64,000 bases of DNA from assembly GCF_033436665.1 (NCBI RefSeq), contig NZ_JAWQFO010000002.1, forward strand, positions 310,001 to 374,000. Reading direction: 5' to 3'. This document shows, piece by piece, positions 52,481 through 62,130 of the stretch (position 1 is the first letter of the stretch; the number at the start of each line of letters is the position of its first letter). Both the position numbers and the translations under genes were made by a program. Source of the stretch: JAWQFO01 sp033436665 (GTDB lineage: Bacteria; Pseudomonadota; Alphaproteobacteria; Rhodobacterales; Rhodobacteraceae). A model generated the notes under the pieces. The model worked only from the letters and a program-made list of their open reading frames with translations, did no database searches and was not told where the DNA came from.

Positions 52481-53523
52481 TCGGCGTAGACCCGGCGGTA
52501 CCGACCGCGCAGTCCGGTCAGCACCTCGTAGCCGATCGTATCGGAGAACCCGGCCACGGTATCGACGGACTGGTGCGAGCCCATGAGTTGCAACGTCTCG
52601 GGCTCGCCCTGAACCTCGGTTACATCGACGCCGATGAGGTCCATCGACACACGCCCCGCGACCGGAACCGCGACGTCGCCGTGATGCAGGCGTGCGCGCG
52701 GCCCCATGGCCCGGATGAGCCCGTCAGCGTAACCAGCTGAAATCGTTGCGATCCGGCTGGGGCGTTGCGCCGTCCAGGTCGCGCCGTAACCGACCGTTTC
52801 GCCGGCCTCAACGTCCCGCACCTGGATGACCGGAATATCGAGCGTGACCACGGGTGCGGCGTCGACGAAGGGCAGGCCGCCGTAAAGCCCGATGCCCGGC
52901 CGGGTCAGGTCGAAGTGATAGTCGGGTCCCAGCAGGATGCCGCCCGTCGCCGCCAGCGAGCGCGGAGCGTCGACACCTTGGGTCATCTCCGCGAAGGCCT
53001 GCAACTGCGCCGAATTCATCGGGTGATCCGGCGTGTCCGCACAGGCCAGGTGCGACATGATCAGCGTGGGGTTCTGCGACATCGCGATGTCGCGCAGCGC
53101 CGCCCATTCCGCCGGCTCCATGCCAAGCCGGTTCATGCCACTGTCGAGCTGCAATCCGAAGGGGTGTCCGGGCAGGCTTTCGACGTGCTGCAGCATCTGG
53201 TCGACCGAGTTGATCATCGGGACCAGATTGGCCGCGCGCAGCAAGGCGGTGTCACCGGCCATGTGGCCGGAAAAGACGCTGATCACGGGTCCCGGACCAA
53301 GCGCCTTGCGCAGCGCGGCACCTTCCTCGGCGACGGCGACGAAAAATTGCCGTGCGCCTGCGGCGGCAAGGGTCCGCGCCACCGGCGCCACGCCCAAACC
53401 GTAGCCGTCGGCCTTGACCACCGCGCCGGTCTCGACGCGGGTCTGGCGGTCGAGCGCACGCCAGTTGGCGGCGAGCGCGTCGAGGTCGATGGTAAGCGTG
53501 CCGGTGGCCATGCGCCCGTTCAT
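52477..53523 (-). CDS. alr: alanine racemase
   Basis: PLP enzyme that makes D-alanine for peptidoglycan. It has 348 residues, slightly short but complete. The PLP lysine is Lys37 in VVKADGYGLG, and the catalytic tyrosine lies in GETVGYGATWTA. Two starts are possible, ATG 53523 and ATG 53511. It leads the alr-mlaE-mlaF unit. The D-alanine supplied is used by Ddl encoded at 2.4 kb. Confidence 0.95.
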   Translation of the reverse strand: MNGRMATGTLTIDLDALAANWRALDRQTRVETGAVVKADGYGLGVAPVARTLAAAGARQFFVAVAEEGAALRKALGPGPVISVFSGHMAGDTALLRAANLVPMINSVDQMLQHVESLPGHPFGLQLDSGMNRLGMEPAEWAALRDIAMSQNPTLIMSHLACADTPDHPMNSAQLQAFAEMTQGVDAPRSLAATGGILLGPDYHFDLTRPGIGLYGGLPFVDAAPVVTLDIPVIQVRDVEAGETVGYGATWTAQRPSRIATISAGYADGLIRAMGPRARLHHGDVAVPVAGRVSMDLIGVDVTEVQGEPETLQLMGSHQSVDTVAGFSDTIGYEVLTGLRGRYRRVYAE

Positions 53524-53586
53524 GACAGGATCGTGCGCAAGGTCAAGCCTCGGCGCGGGTCCGCGGCCGGCTCTCGCGGGCTCGCC

Positions 53587-54381
53587 TTACGGAATGTCGA
53601 AGTAGCGCCGGTTCTCCTGCCATTTCTTCTCGCCGATCAGGCAGTCGTAGGGCTCATCGGCCCTGTACTGGACCGGAACCGCTTCGGGAGGGACCGAGGC
53701 GATCTCGAGCACCAGCTTGCGCTTGACCGCCTCGGCGAACTGGTCCCAGTTCAACACAGGGATCACGAAGGCGCCGGGACCGCCGATCACGCAGTTGCGG
53801 TAATAGGCGTCGAGGTCCGGAATGCCCCAGATCTCGCTGAAGGCGTCGCTGGTCATTAGCGGCAGGCCATTGATGACGAGCCCCTCCGCCAGTGCTGCGT
53901 CGCGCGACGCCAGCACCGGTCCGCCCTGGTTGTTGGGCCCATCGCCCGAGACGTCGATCACCCGTCGCAGCCCGTCATATGCATTCTCGCGGATGTCGCG
54001 CGCCGCGTAGTCGAGCGCGCCGGAGATCGAAGTGCGCCGCATGCCGTTGTTGAACCGCGCGGTGATCGCGTTGGCCACGCCCACGGCGTCTTCCAGTGAG
54101 GCCAGGACAGTCCACGGCACGACCACGGTCTGCGAGCCTTCGCCGGCCCATTCGACATAGGTGATCGCGATGCGCCCCAGAAGGCCGCCCTCGACGGCCG
54201 AGATCACCTCGTCGCTGACCAGCGCCGCGGCATACCCCCGGCGCTGGATCTCGAGTTCGACCGCGGACATCGAGCGCGACACGTCGACGGCGAGGAACAG
54301 TTCGACGTCGACCTCGGTGGTCTCGGCCGCGACAGTCAGCGGAAAAAGAAGCAGGGCGGCGATGGCGGCGGGCAAGCGCAT
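53587..54381 (-). CDS. DUF1194 domain exported protein with VWA-like fold
   Basis: Protein of 264 residues with a signal peptide (residues 1-19, TVAAE). VWA-like MIDAS motif DVSRSMSAVE follows the first strand (LFLAVDVSRSMS), and the DUF1194 core VIDVSGDGPNNQGG is present. Probably periplasmic and metal binding. Function unknown. It lies between alr (63-base gap) and dnaB (47-base gap) on the same strand. Confidence 0.87.
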   Translation of the reverse strand: MRLPAAIAALLLFPLTVAAETTEVDVELFLAVDVSRSMSAVELEIQRRGYAAALVSDEVISAVEGGLLGRIAITYVEWAGEGSQTVVVPWTVLASLEDAVGVANAITARFNNGMRRTSISGALDYAARDIRENAYDGLRRVIDVSGDGPNNQGGPVLASRDAALAEGLVINGLPLMTSDAFSEIWGIPDLDAYYRNCVIGGPGAFVIPVLNWDQFAEAVKRKLVLEIASVPPEAVPVQYRADEPYDCLIGEKKWQENRRYFDIP

Positions 54382-54428
54382 AACGCCAAGTCCGCCAGAA
54401 AACGCGCCTCCTGTCCAATCACGAATGG

Positions 54429-55922
54429 TCAGTGGCCGTGTTCGATGCCTTGTTGCCAGGGCTTCACGAGATTGCCGAACCGGGTGAAGCGACCCTCGAA
54501 GGACAGCTCGACCGTGCCGATCGGGCCGTGGCGCTGCTTGCCGACGATGACCTCGGCGCGCCCGTGCAGGCGCTCCATTTCTTCCTGCCAGCGCCCCATC
54601 GCCTCGAGATCGTGGTCCGAGGGTTTTTCGCGTTCCTTGTAGTATTCCTCGCGGAACACGAACATCACCACGTCGGCATCCTGCTCGATCGAGCCGGATT
54701 CGCGCAGGTCGCTGAGCTGCGGGCGCTTGTCGTCGCGCGACTCGACCTGCCGCGACAGCTGCGACAGAGCGACCACCGGAATGTCAAGCTCCTTGGCGAT
54801 GGCCTTGAGCCCCATGGTGATCTCGGAAATCTCGTTGACCCGGTTCTCCGAGCGCCCGGTGCCTTTGACGAGCTGCAGGTAGTCGACCATCAGCACGTCG
54901 AGCCCGTGGGTGCGCTTGAGGCGACGAGCGCGGGCGGCCAGCTGGGCGATCGGGATTGCCGGCGTGTCGTCGATGAAAAGCGGACAGGCCTCCAGCGCCT
55001 TGGCCGCATCGACGAAGCGGCGGAACTCGGCCTCGGTCATGTCGCCCCTGCGGATCTGTTCGGACGGAATCTCGGCGGCTTCCGACAGGATCCGCGCGGC
55101 CAGCTGTTCGGCGCTCATCTCGAGGCTGTAGAACCCGACGACGCCGCCCTCGACCGCTCCGTCGGACCCGTCCGGCAGCGACCCGCGCCGGTAGGCCTTG
55201 GCGATGTTGAAGGCGATATTGGTGGCGAGCGAGGTCTTGCCCATCGACGGGCGCCCGGCGAGAATCAGAAGGTCCGACTTGTGCAACCCGCCCAGCTTCT
55301 TGTCCATGTCGACGAGGCCGGTGGAGATTCCCGCCAGCCCACCGTCGCGCTGGTATGCGGCATTCGCGACATTCACCGCGTCCGTCACCGCCTTGAGAAA
55401 GCTCTGGAATCCAGAATTGACCTGGCCCTGTTCGGCCAGCCCGTAAAGCGCCTGCTCGGCCTCGACGATCTGCTCGCTGGGGCCCGAGGCCACGTCGACG
55501 TTCGCGGCCTTCGACGAGATGTCGCGGCCCAGCTGGATCAGGTCGCGGCGCACGGCTAGGTCGTAGATCATCTGTGCGTAGTCGCGCACCGCGAAGGCCG
55601 AGACGGCCGCACCGGCCAGCCGCGCGAGATAGGCCGGACCACCCAGCTCCTTCAGGCCCTCGTCCTCTTCCATGAAAGCCTTCACGGTGACCGGCGAGGC
55701 GAGGTTGTTCTTGGCGATCCGCGCGGCACAGATCTCGTAGATGCGCGCGTGCACCGGCTCGTAGAAATGCTTGTCGCTGATCACCGAGGCGACGCGGTCA
55801 TAGACGTCGTTGTTGGTCAGGATCGCGCCGAGCAGCTGCTGCTCGGCCTCGATCGAATGTGGCATCGTGTCCGGCGCCTGGACCTGCACCGCGCCGGAAT
55901 CGATCTTGAAAACTTCGCTCAT
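54429..55922 (-). CDS. dnaB: replicative DNA helicase DnaB
   Basis: Hexameric 5'-3' helicase of the replication fork. It has 497 residues: N-terminal domain (SIEAEQQLLGAILTNNDVYD), linker, and RecA-like C-terminal domain with Walker A GRPSMGKTSLA, VLMVDYLQLVKG (Walker B) and SQLSRQVESRDDKRPQLSDL. No intein is present. ATG 55922 is chosen over an upstream frame to 55973. The 154-base leader holds a DnaA-box-like site. Confidence 0.97.
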   Translation of the reverse strand: MSEVFKIDSGAVQVQAPDTMPHSIEAEQQLLGAILTNNDVYDRVASVISDKHFYEPVHARIYEICAARIAKNNLASPVTVKAFMEEDEGLKELGGPAYLARLAGAAVSAFAVRDYAQMIYDLAVRRDLIQLGRDISSKAANVDVASGPSEQIVEAEQALYGLAEQGQVNSGFQSFLKAVTDAVNVANAAYQRDGGLAGISTGLVDMDKKLGGLHKSDLLILAGRPSMGKTSLATNIAFNIAKAYRRGSLPDGSDGAVEGGVVGFYSLEMSAEQLAARILSEAAEIPSEQIRRGDMTEAEFRRFVDAAKALEACPLFIDDTPAIPIAQLAARARRLKRTHGLDVLMVDYLQLVKGTGRSENRVNEISEITMGLKAIAKELDIPVVALSQLSRQVESRDDKRPQLSDLRESGSIEQDADVVMFVFREEYYKEREKPSDHDLEAMGRWQEEMERLHGRAEVIVGKQRHGPIGTVELSFEGRFTRFGNLVKPWQQGIEHGH

Positions 55923-56000
55923 GGCTGCCCCGCCCGTTGTTCTTGTCCCCAGGGCCGACCTCTTATCCGACACGCCCGCCGGGTGGCAAATTGTATAACG

Positions 56001-56009
56001 TGTGGAAAA
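56001..56009 (-). promoter_or_regulatory. DnaA-box-like site upstream of dnaB
   Basis: On the minus strand TTTTCCACA fits the consensus TTWTNCACA. It lies 79 bases before the dnaB ATG, next to an AT-rich TATACAATTT stretch that could hold a promoter -10. Single sites of this degeneracy occur by chance, so support is modest. Confidence 0.35.
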
Positions 56010-56076
56010 GCCGGTATTACCGCAGGCTACACCATGCGGGCGTTCCTGTCAGGTCAAATACCAGATCTTGCGGTCT

Positions 56077-56757
56077 TCAGTCCGCTTTCCGCGCATCCTG
56101 CCAGGCGCGCGGCGCGTCGAGAAAGCTTTCCACCTCGCGCAAGGTCGCCGCGTCGAAGGCGCCTTGCGCGCGCGCCTCGGCCAGCACGTCGCGCCATGTG
56201 CACAGGTGATGCAGCGCAACCCCGTGATCGCCCAGCGTCTTTTCGGTGTCCGGGAAGATTCCATAGTAGAAGATCACCGCTGTGTGCCCGCAGGTCGCCC
56301 CGGTTTCGCGAATCGCGTCGACGAAACTCAGCTTCGATCCGCCGTCCGTCGTCAGATCCTCGACCAGCAGCACCCGCTCGCCTTCCGTCATCGCGCCCTC
56401 GATGCGCGCGTTGCGCCCGTAGCCTTTCGGCTTCTTGCGCACGTAGGTCATCGGCAGCCCCATGCGTTCGGCCACAAGCGCCGCGAAGGGAATCCCGGCG
56501 GTCTCGCCGCCGGCGATATTGTCGAAGGCCTCGAAGCCCGCGTTGCGCATCACCGTGACAGTCAGGAAATCCATCAGCGTCGCGCGGATGCGCGGGAACG
56601 AGATCAGCTTGCGGCAGTCGATGTAGGTCGGACCCGGCAGGCCCGAGGAATAGATGAAAGGCTCCTCGGCGTTGAAATGTACCGCCTTGATCTCGAGCAG
56701 CATGCGCGCCGTCAGGCGGGCCATTTCGGAAGCGTCTGGATAGGCCGAGGGGATCAT
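56077..56757 (-). CDS. pyrE: orotate phosphoribosyltransferase
   Basis: Converts orotate and PRPP to OMP in pyrimidine synthesis. It has 226 residues. The PRPP motif VLLVEDLTTDGGSK is clear, as are the N-terminal FIYSSGLPGPTYIDCRK and the RKKPKGYGRNARIEG loop. It follows pyrC on the same strand with a repeat copy in the 66-base gap. Confidence 0.96.
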   Translation of the reverse strand: MIPSAYPDASEMARLTARMLLEIKAVHFNAEEPFIYSSGLPGPTYIDCRKLISFPRIRATLMDFLTVTVMRNAGFEAFDNIAGGETAGIPFAALVAERMGLPMTYVRKKPKGYGRNARIEGAMTEGERVLLVEDLTTDGGSKLSFVDAIRETGATCGHTAVIFYYGIFPDTEKTLGDHGVALHHLCTWRDVLAEARAQGAFDAATLREVESFLDAPRAWQDARKAD

Positions 56758-56771
56758 CGCGGGTCCTTCGT

Positions 56772-56803
56772 TTCTCTGGTTCTCAAATATCCCCGCCGGA
56801 GGC
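56772..56803 (+). repeat. dispersed intergenic repeat, copy D
   Basis: TTCTCTGGTTCTC followed by AAATATCCCCGCCGGAGGC, the closest match to copy A. It lies between pyrC and pyrE, antisense to both, 15 bases before the pyrE start. Confidence 0.75.
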
Positions 56804-56823
56804 GGAAAGTTCTTCGGCGCGCC

Positions 56824-57858
56824 TCAGGCCACGCGCCACGCGGGCGTGAACCCGGGATCGAAGACCGTGACCGGGCCGTCCTCGGTTGCAACGCGCTCGG
56901 GGCAGGGGCCGGTGGCGCGTTCGAGCGTCAATGTCGCCGCGTTGACTGGCAGATCGTAGAAGGCCGGGCCGTTCAGCGAGGTGAACCGCTCCAGCCGGTC
57001 GAGCGCATGCTCTTCTTCAAACACATGTGCCAGGATCGCCATGGTGTTGGGCGCCGTGAAGCATCCCGCGCAGCCGCAGGGCAAGAGCTTGTTGGCGTCG
57101 GTATGCGGCGCGCTGTCGGTGCCCAGAAAGAACCGCGCCGCACCCGAAGTCGCCGCTTTGCGCAGCGCCAGGCGATGGGTCTCGCGTTTGGCCACCGGCA
57201 GGCAGTAGTAATGTGGCCGAATGCCGCCGGAGAGGATGTGGTTGCGGTTGATCACCAGGTGATGGGTGGTGATCGTCGCACCCAGCGTGTCGTCCTGCGC
57301 CCGCGCGTAGTCCACCGCGTCCGACGTGGTGATGTGCTCCATCACGACCCGCAGCCCGGGCGTGGCGCGCCGGATCGGGTCGAGCACGCGGTCGATGAAC
57401 ACCGCCTCGCGGTCGAAGATGTCGATGTCGGGGTCGGTGACCTCGCCATGTACGCAAAGCGGCAGACCGATCTCCGCCATCCGCTCGAGCACCCCGCGCA
57501 CCTTGTCGAAGTCGCGCACGCCTCTCGACGAATTCGTCGTCGCGCCGGCCGGGTAGAGCTTGACCGCCTTGACCAGTCCCGAGGCATGGGCGGCGGCCAC
57601 ATCCGCGGGATCGGTCTCCTCGGTCAGATAAAGCGTCATCAGCGGCTCGAACACGGCACCCTCGGGCAGGGCTGCGAGGATGCGCTCGCGATACTCCGCC
57701 GCCTGAGCGCCCGTCACCACCGGCGGGACGAGGTTCGGCATGATGATCGCACGGGCGAAATGGGCGGCGGAATGCGGCAGCACCGCCTCCAGCATGGCGC
57801 CGTCGCGCAGGTGCAGGTGCCAGTCGTCGGGCCGGCGGATCGTGAGCGTCTGGGTCAT
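56824..57858 (-). CDS. pyrC: dihydroorotase
   Basis: Zinc hydrolase of pyrimidine synthesis, 344 residues, class II (E. coli-like) type. Metal ligands are in DWHLHLRDG, the lysine is in VKAVKLYPAGATTN, and GTDSAPHTDANK carries the catalytic aspartate. It lies upstream of pyrE, so both would be co-transcribed. Preceded by 38 bases after the next gene's stop. Confidence 0.97.
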   Translation of the reverse strand: MTQTLTIRRPDDWHLHLRDGAMLEAVLPHSAAHFARAIIMPNLVPPVVTGAQAAEYRERILAALPEGAVFEPLMTLYLTEETDPADVAAAHASGLVKAVKLYPAGATTNSSRGVRDFDKVRGVLERMAEIGLPLCVHGEVTDPDIDIFDREAVFIDRVLDPIRRATPGLRVVMEHITTSDAVDYARAQDDTLGATITTHHLVINRNHILSGGIRPHYYCLPVAKRETHRLALRKAATSGAARFFLGTDSAPHTDANKLLPCGCAGCFTAPNTMAILAHVFEEEHALDRLERFTSLNGPAFYDLPVNAATLTLERATGPCPERVATEDGPVTVFDPGFTPAWRVA

Positions 57859-57896
57859 GGCCCGGCGCTAGCACAGCGCGCCGCGCCGCGCCAGCC

Positions 57897-58817
57897 TCAG
57901 GACGCCTGCAGGCGCTGCAGCTTGTTGAGAAACCGCCCGTCGTCGAGACGCGCGGCGACATTGCGGCAGAGCATTTCGGCAAGTCCCGTGCGCTCGTCGC
58001 GCTCGAGGCGGGCAAGCAGCCTGCGCAGGTAGGGCGGGTGGTCGCGCCGGGCCCGCATCATCATCGAAAACGCGTGCCGTTCGAGGCTCATGTCCGCGGC
58101 CATCGCCAGAAGTTCGTAGAGCACGTCCATTTCCAGCAGGTCGGTCTGCAGCGCGGACCCCATGTTCGGCAGCGTCAGCCGGGTGACGTGCGGTGCCGCG
58201 AAAAGCGCCGCGTGCATCGCATCCTCGCGTTGCATCGGGTCGTAGATAACGTAGGCGCGCGCGGCGGCGTCCAGCATCCGCGGCGCGTAGCCGTAGCGCC
58301 GGCGGAAGTCGATGCGCCGCAACTCCACGAAGCGCGGATCCCACCCGGCGAGATCCGGGTCGAGCGTGGCCTGCGGCTGGATGGCCAGAACGCGCGCACC
58401 GGGTGCGGCAACGGAAAACGCCGCCGCGGCATAGCCGCAGGGACCGGCGCCGTAGAAAAGGACCTCGTCGTAGCCGTCGAAGACGCCCTCGTCGGAAAGG
58501 TTGTCGAAGAAGGCGAAAACCGCTGGATCACGGAACCAGGTGTCGCCGTCGCAGATCAGCCCCATGTGCGACCAGCCGAACCCCTGCGCCATGTCCCAGC
58601 CGAACGGGTGGCCGGAGGGTGACAGCGCCTGGATGCCCTGCCGGCTTTCGAAACTGACGAGCAGGGTCGGTCCGCCGTTGACGAAAGCAGCCATATGACG
58701 CCCCCCGAGATCCCGGGCGTACCCGTGCTCATCGGCGACCGACCGGATTCCCGCGGTCCAAGTCGCCTTGTCGAGCGTTTTGAGGGGTGGTCCAAAATCC
58801 GGAGCCGAAATCGTCAT
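57897..58817 (-). CDS. conserved protein of unknown function
   Basis: Protein of 306 residues, no signal peptide. A segment EVLFYGAGPCGYAAAAFSVAAPGARVLAIQPQATLDP resembles an alpha/beta-hydrolase strand-elbow-helix, but the nucleophile position is Gly-Pro-Cys rather than a clear GxSxG. Related proteins have been given sulfate-reductase names in databases, from memory, without motifs to justify it here. It has a helical C-terminus with several histidines. It may have a role near surface-glycan genes upstream, which is inference. Confidence 0.7.
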   Translation of the reverse strand: MTISAPDFGPPLKTLDKATWTAGIRSVADEHGYARDLGGRHMAAFVNGGPTLLVSFESRQGIQALSPSGHPFGWDMAQGFGWSHMGLICDGDTWFRDPAVFAFFDNLSDEGVFDGYDEVLFYGAGPCGYAAAAFSVAAPGARVLAIQPQATLDPDLAGWDPRFVELRRIDFRRRYGYAPRMLDAAARAYVIYDPMQREDAMHAALFAAPHVTRLTLPNMGSALQTDLLEMDVLYELLAMAADMSLERHAFSMMMRARRDHPPYLRRLLARLERDERTGLAEMLCRNVAARLDDGRFLNKLQRLQAS

Positions 58818-59174
58818 ATCATACCTATTCTCGTACCGCGCGAAAAGCGGCGCACAATCCTGTCAGTCTATAACGCAGTCGTTCCAGAAATGGTCGGGTC
58901 GTTGTGAAAACAGTCTGTCGCCAGCGGACGACCTATCTGAAAACATGAAAAAATTCGTGGTTATCATGTTGGCCAAGCTCGGCCCGCGAGTAAAGGTCAT
59001 TTCTTCTCACAGCACCGTGCGCCCGTTCTCCGGCGCCCCGCGTCATTTCGCAGGGCAAAATGCCCTCTCCCGCCCGCGCAGAGACCGGAAATCGGCGTCG
59101 GGGACGCGCGTCCGGGCCATCATCGGACGCCCGGGCTCTGGTAAGGTCGTTTCGATCCGAAATTTCCTAAAGGA
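58818..59174. other. intergenic region of lower GC content
   Basis: A 357-base gap between two minus-strand genes. Bases 58880-58990 are visibly less GC-rich and may hold the promoter of the gene ending at 57897. A plus-strand frame (58945-59205) has no ribosome site and overlaps the fusion gene end. A 7-bp GC hairpin lies around 59105-59135 downstream of the fusion gene but lacks a T run. Confidence 0.5.
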
Positions 59175-61508
59175 TCAGCTCTCGGTATCGACCGCCATCG
59201 CGTAGGCCGCGCGTTCGACTTCGCTCAGCTGGACACTCTGTACCTGTTCGGCCAGCGCGGCGAACTCCGGGGTGGCGCGCAGCGTCTCTGCCCTGTCCCG
59301 GTGCCAGTCGAGCCCGGCGCGATGCAGCGCCCGCAGCCGCTCGTCTTGCATCAGGCGGTCGTATTCCGCGCGCAGGCGCGCAGTGTTGCGCTGGATCGTG
59401 AGGTCGCGGTGGTAGCTCCAGTCCATTCTGACCCAGTAGTTGAGGCCGATGCTGCGGTCGACATGCAGAGCCCGGCCGCGCTGGCGCTTGACCAGGAAAC
59501 TGTCGAGCGAGCGGAGCGCATAGTGGTTGAGCTGCACCAGATCGTAGCCGATCGAGCGCCGCGAATTGCGCCAGCCACTGCGCAGCACTTCCTGGGTCAT
59601 GTCGGCACCCGAACCGTTGACCCACTTGACGCGTTCCTCGGCGCCTGGCACCAGCTTGTTCGGGCGGTGGCAGCTGATCTTGCGATACGCCCCGATGTTG
59701 CGTGTCAGCGTCTTGAAGCCCCAGGCGGTGTGCGGCTTGGGGCAATGCCTCGGCGCGCAGCGGTCGAATTGCACGGTGACGAGCCGGTCCTGAAGGCGAT
59801 GAACGCCGTTGTGTCCGAAAAGCCGCCATGTCATGGCGACGTTCGTGGCATCGGGCACGGCGGCGCGGAGCGCGTCGAGCGTGCCGTCGCCGGTGCGCAC
59901 GTTGATGAATTCGTCGACGTCGATATGCGCGAACCAGTCGGCCTCGCGCACCACCGGATCGGTCAGGGCTCGGTCGAGCGCATGCTGCTGGGGCGACGGA
60001 CCGGACCAGTCGTCGTTGCGGCGGTGGTCGCTCACGCCCAGTTCCGAGAGCCGGTCCAGCATCTCCTGGGTGCCGTCGCTGCAGTCGTTGGAGTAGATCA
60101 CGAAGTGTCCGACGCCGATGGCGCGGTGATGCGCGATCCATTCCAAGAGATAGGGCGCTTCGTCCTTCATGCAGGCGATGATGACCGTGCCGCCGCGACC
60201 CGGCGAGGACAGCCGCGCCGGCGCAGGTGCGTAGGGTTCGACAGGCAGATCCTCCAGCAGGTTGCCGATCCGGTCATGCGGTGCAAAGCGCGACGTTCGC
60301 AGACCGATGTAATGCCGGACAGCCTGCGGGGTCATGAGTTGCCGGGCGGAGTCGCTCATGGACGCAACGTCGGGTTTTGTTGTCAGGTCCATGTCCTCAC
60401 TGGCCGCCGGGGTGCTGCCCGCGTGGTCGATGCGCCACATGAAGGCCAGCAGGTACTGGGAGGCGCGAAAACCCTGGCCTGGGTCGGCTTCGCGCCAGTC
60501 AGGGCCCATGGCCGGAGGGTCCAGCGCCGCGCCAAGCACGGGGAAGCGCCGCGCCAAAACCGTATTGTCTTCCGCGAATCGCCGGGACAGGGCCGAAAGG
60601 CCGCCGTCGTCGGGCGGCGGACCCGGCACTGCGATCTCGGACAGCAACTGACGCCAGAGCGCGTGCGGCAGCTTGCGCTGGCCGGGTGCGAGAAGCTTCA
60701 GCACGAGGGCGTTGAAAAGGCGGAACCGCGCAAGGCTCGCGGCGGAGTCCGGTTGTTGTGGTGTTTGGTCTTCGGCCTTGCCGATTGTCTGTTCGATCCC
60801 GAAGGCTGCACGGATTTCCTCCGTCACCGTTGGCCCGTCAAAGAGATTCGCATCGTAGCCGCGAAGCTGGACCGAAGCGGGCCCGAAAACCGAACCCCAG
60901 CAGTCGACGAGCGCCGTGTAGTCGAGCCAGAAGGGCGGGCCCTGCGTTTCCTCGAAGATCCCGGCCGCGGGCGCGATCGCCGGCATGGCGGCAATGCAGG
61001 CGTCCCACCAGCGGTCCTTTGCGGCAAACTTCAGGTCGCGGTCCAGCGGTATTGCGCGGCCCATGCGCAGTTGCCTGGCGTAACTCTCGCAGAGCATCCG
61101 TGACTGTTCCGCGACATGGGCGGTGACCCGCACCTCGCTGCCGAATCCCGAGAGAAAATCGCGCAAACGCTCCATCTCGCTGATGCGCCAAAGGGATGTC
61201 CCAAGATGCGCCGATGACAGGATCAGAACCTCCGGCTCGGCGCGTTCGACCTCGCGTCTCAGCGCCTGCGCCAGCTCGTCCCTCAGCGCGGCCTGACGTG
61301 CGGGATCCTGCAGCGCGTGGTCGCAGCGCAGCGGGTCGAGACGGTCGGCTTCGGTCACCGCCATGAAAAGCCGGGCGTGATCCTCGACGCCCGGGCTGCG
61401 CGGGAACAGCACGCCCTTGCGCAGAAGCTGGTTACGCTTCGAGGCCAACACCGACTGCAGGCGCCGGGTGCCGGACGGGTGCGGCCCGATGTGCAACTCG
61501 ATCCGCAT
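59175..61508 (-). CDS. fusion of a sulfotransferase-like region and a GT2-type glycosyltransferase
   Basis: Protein of 777 residues. The N-terminal 380 residues begin MRIELHIGPHPSGTRRLQ, resembling sulfotransferase-like proteins whose P-loop (IGPHKTGTT in relatives) is present in modified form here. From about residue 440 comes a GT2 domain (TVIIACMKDEAPYLLEWI, YSNDCSDGTQEML, and HIDVDEF with the DxD metal site near 529). The tail LNHYALRSLDSFLVK is shared with the upstream GT2 gene. Start at 61508 lies two bases past the preceding stop. Probably acts on a surface or exported glycan. Confidence 0.8.
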   Translation of the reverse strand: MRIELHIGPHPSGTRRLQSVLASKRNQLLRKGVLFPRSPGVEDHARLFMAVTEADRLDPLRCDHALQDPARQAALRDELAQALRREVERAEPEVLILSSAHLGTSLWRISEMERLRDFLSGFGSEVRVTAHVAEQSRMLCESYARQLRMGRAIPLDRDLKFAAKDRWWDACIAAMPAIAPAAGIFEETQGPPFWLDYTALVDCWGSVFGPASVQLRGYDANLFDGPTVTEEIRAAFGIEQTIGKAEDQTPQQPDSAASLARFRLFNALVLKLLAPGQRKLPHALWRQLLSEIAVPGPPPDDGGLSALSRRFAEDNTVLARRFPVLGAALDPPAMGPDWREADPGQGFRASQYLLAFMWRIDHAGSTPAASEDMDLTTKPDVASMSDSARQLMTPQAVRHYIGLRTSRFAPHDRIGNLLEDLPVEPYAPAPARLSSPGRGGTVIIACMKDEAPYLLEWIAHHRAIGVGHFVIYSNDCSDGTQEMLDRLSELGVSDHRRNDDWSGPSPQQHALDRALTDPVVREADWFAHIDVDEFINVRTGDGTLDALRAAVPDATNVAMTWRLFGHNGVHRLQDRLVTVQFDRCAPRHCPKPHTAWGFKTLTRNIGAYRKISCHRPNKLVPGAEERVKWVNGSGADMTQEVLRSGWRNSRRSIGYDLVQLNHYALRSLDSFLVKRQRGRALHVDRSIGLNYWVRMDWSYHRDLTIQRNTARLRAEYDRLMQDERLRALHRAGLDWHRDRAETLRATPEFAALAEQVQSVQLSEVERAAYAMAVDTES

Positions 61509-61509
61509 G

Positions 61510-62130
61510 TCAGCCCGCGACCCGGCTCGCGTTGGCCCGGCCCCACCAAGCCAGCTCGCAACCGACATGGGCCGAGATCAGTTCCGGCGCCCGCGGATCG
61601 GCGATATCATACTCCAGGAATGCAGGATCGCCGGCAAAGAAGGCGCGCAGATTGGCGTAATGCCCCGCGATCCAGGTCTGACGCTGCTTGGTCGTCTCGC
61701 CGAAGCCCTGCGGCAGACCGGGAACAGCGGCTTCGGGCAGGCGGCGGGTTCCGAGGTCGGACCAGCCCAGCATGGACTGCGACAGCGCGAAGCCGTCGCG
61801 GTTCGACGCCAGAAAGCGCAGATCCGGGTGATGTCGCCGCAGCGCGCGGATCAGCGCGAAGTCGGTCTGCGGCCAGAGGGAGCGGCCCTCGCGCAGCAGG
61901 CCGATCTCGGTCAGAGCTGTGAATGGTCCGAGCCCCGTGCCCGGATCCCCGCAGGCGAAGTAGCTGTCATAGAGCAGATCGGCCACAAAGCGCCCGCGCA
62001 AGGCAGGATCGCGGGTTTGTCGGGGCCCGATGCGATAATCGGCGACCTTGAACCCCGTCCGGCGCAAAGCGCGGGCCAGCGTCGTCGTGCCGGTCCTCGG
62101 CAGGCCGAGGTTGACGATCCGCAAGCTCAC
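61510..62130 (-). CDS. sulfotransferase family protein
   Basis: Protein of 206 residues with the PAPS-binding 5' phosphosulfate loop at the N-terminus (LGLPRTGTTTLARAL, residues 8-22). A later ASNRDGFALSQSMLGW region fits the 3'-phosphate loop. It is short for a sulfotransferase but in one piece. ATG overlaps the upstream GT2 stop (ATGA), and the downstream fusion gene begins two bases after its stop. It would transfer sulfate, probably to the glycan made by the neighbours (inference). Confidence 0.82.
   Translation of the reverse strand: MSLRIVNLGLPRTGTTTLARALRRTGFKVADYRIGPRQTRDPALRGRFVADLLYDSYFACGDPGTGLGPFTALTEIGLLREGRSLWPQTDFALIRALRRHHPDLRFLASNRDGFALSQSMLGWSDLGTRRLPEAAVPGLPQGFGETTKQRQTWIAGHYANLRAFFAGDPAFLEYDIADPRAPELISAHVGCELAWWGRANASRVAG

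Noticed and set aside
58945..59205. Plus-strand frame of 86 codons with a GRPGSGK segment that looks like a P-loop
   Set aside because: No ribosome site, no other motif, overlaps the end of the glycosyltransferase fusion gene, and the P-loop lacks its usual Ser/Thr after Lys. Probably chance in GC-rich DNA.
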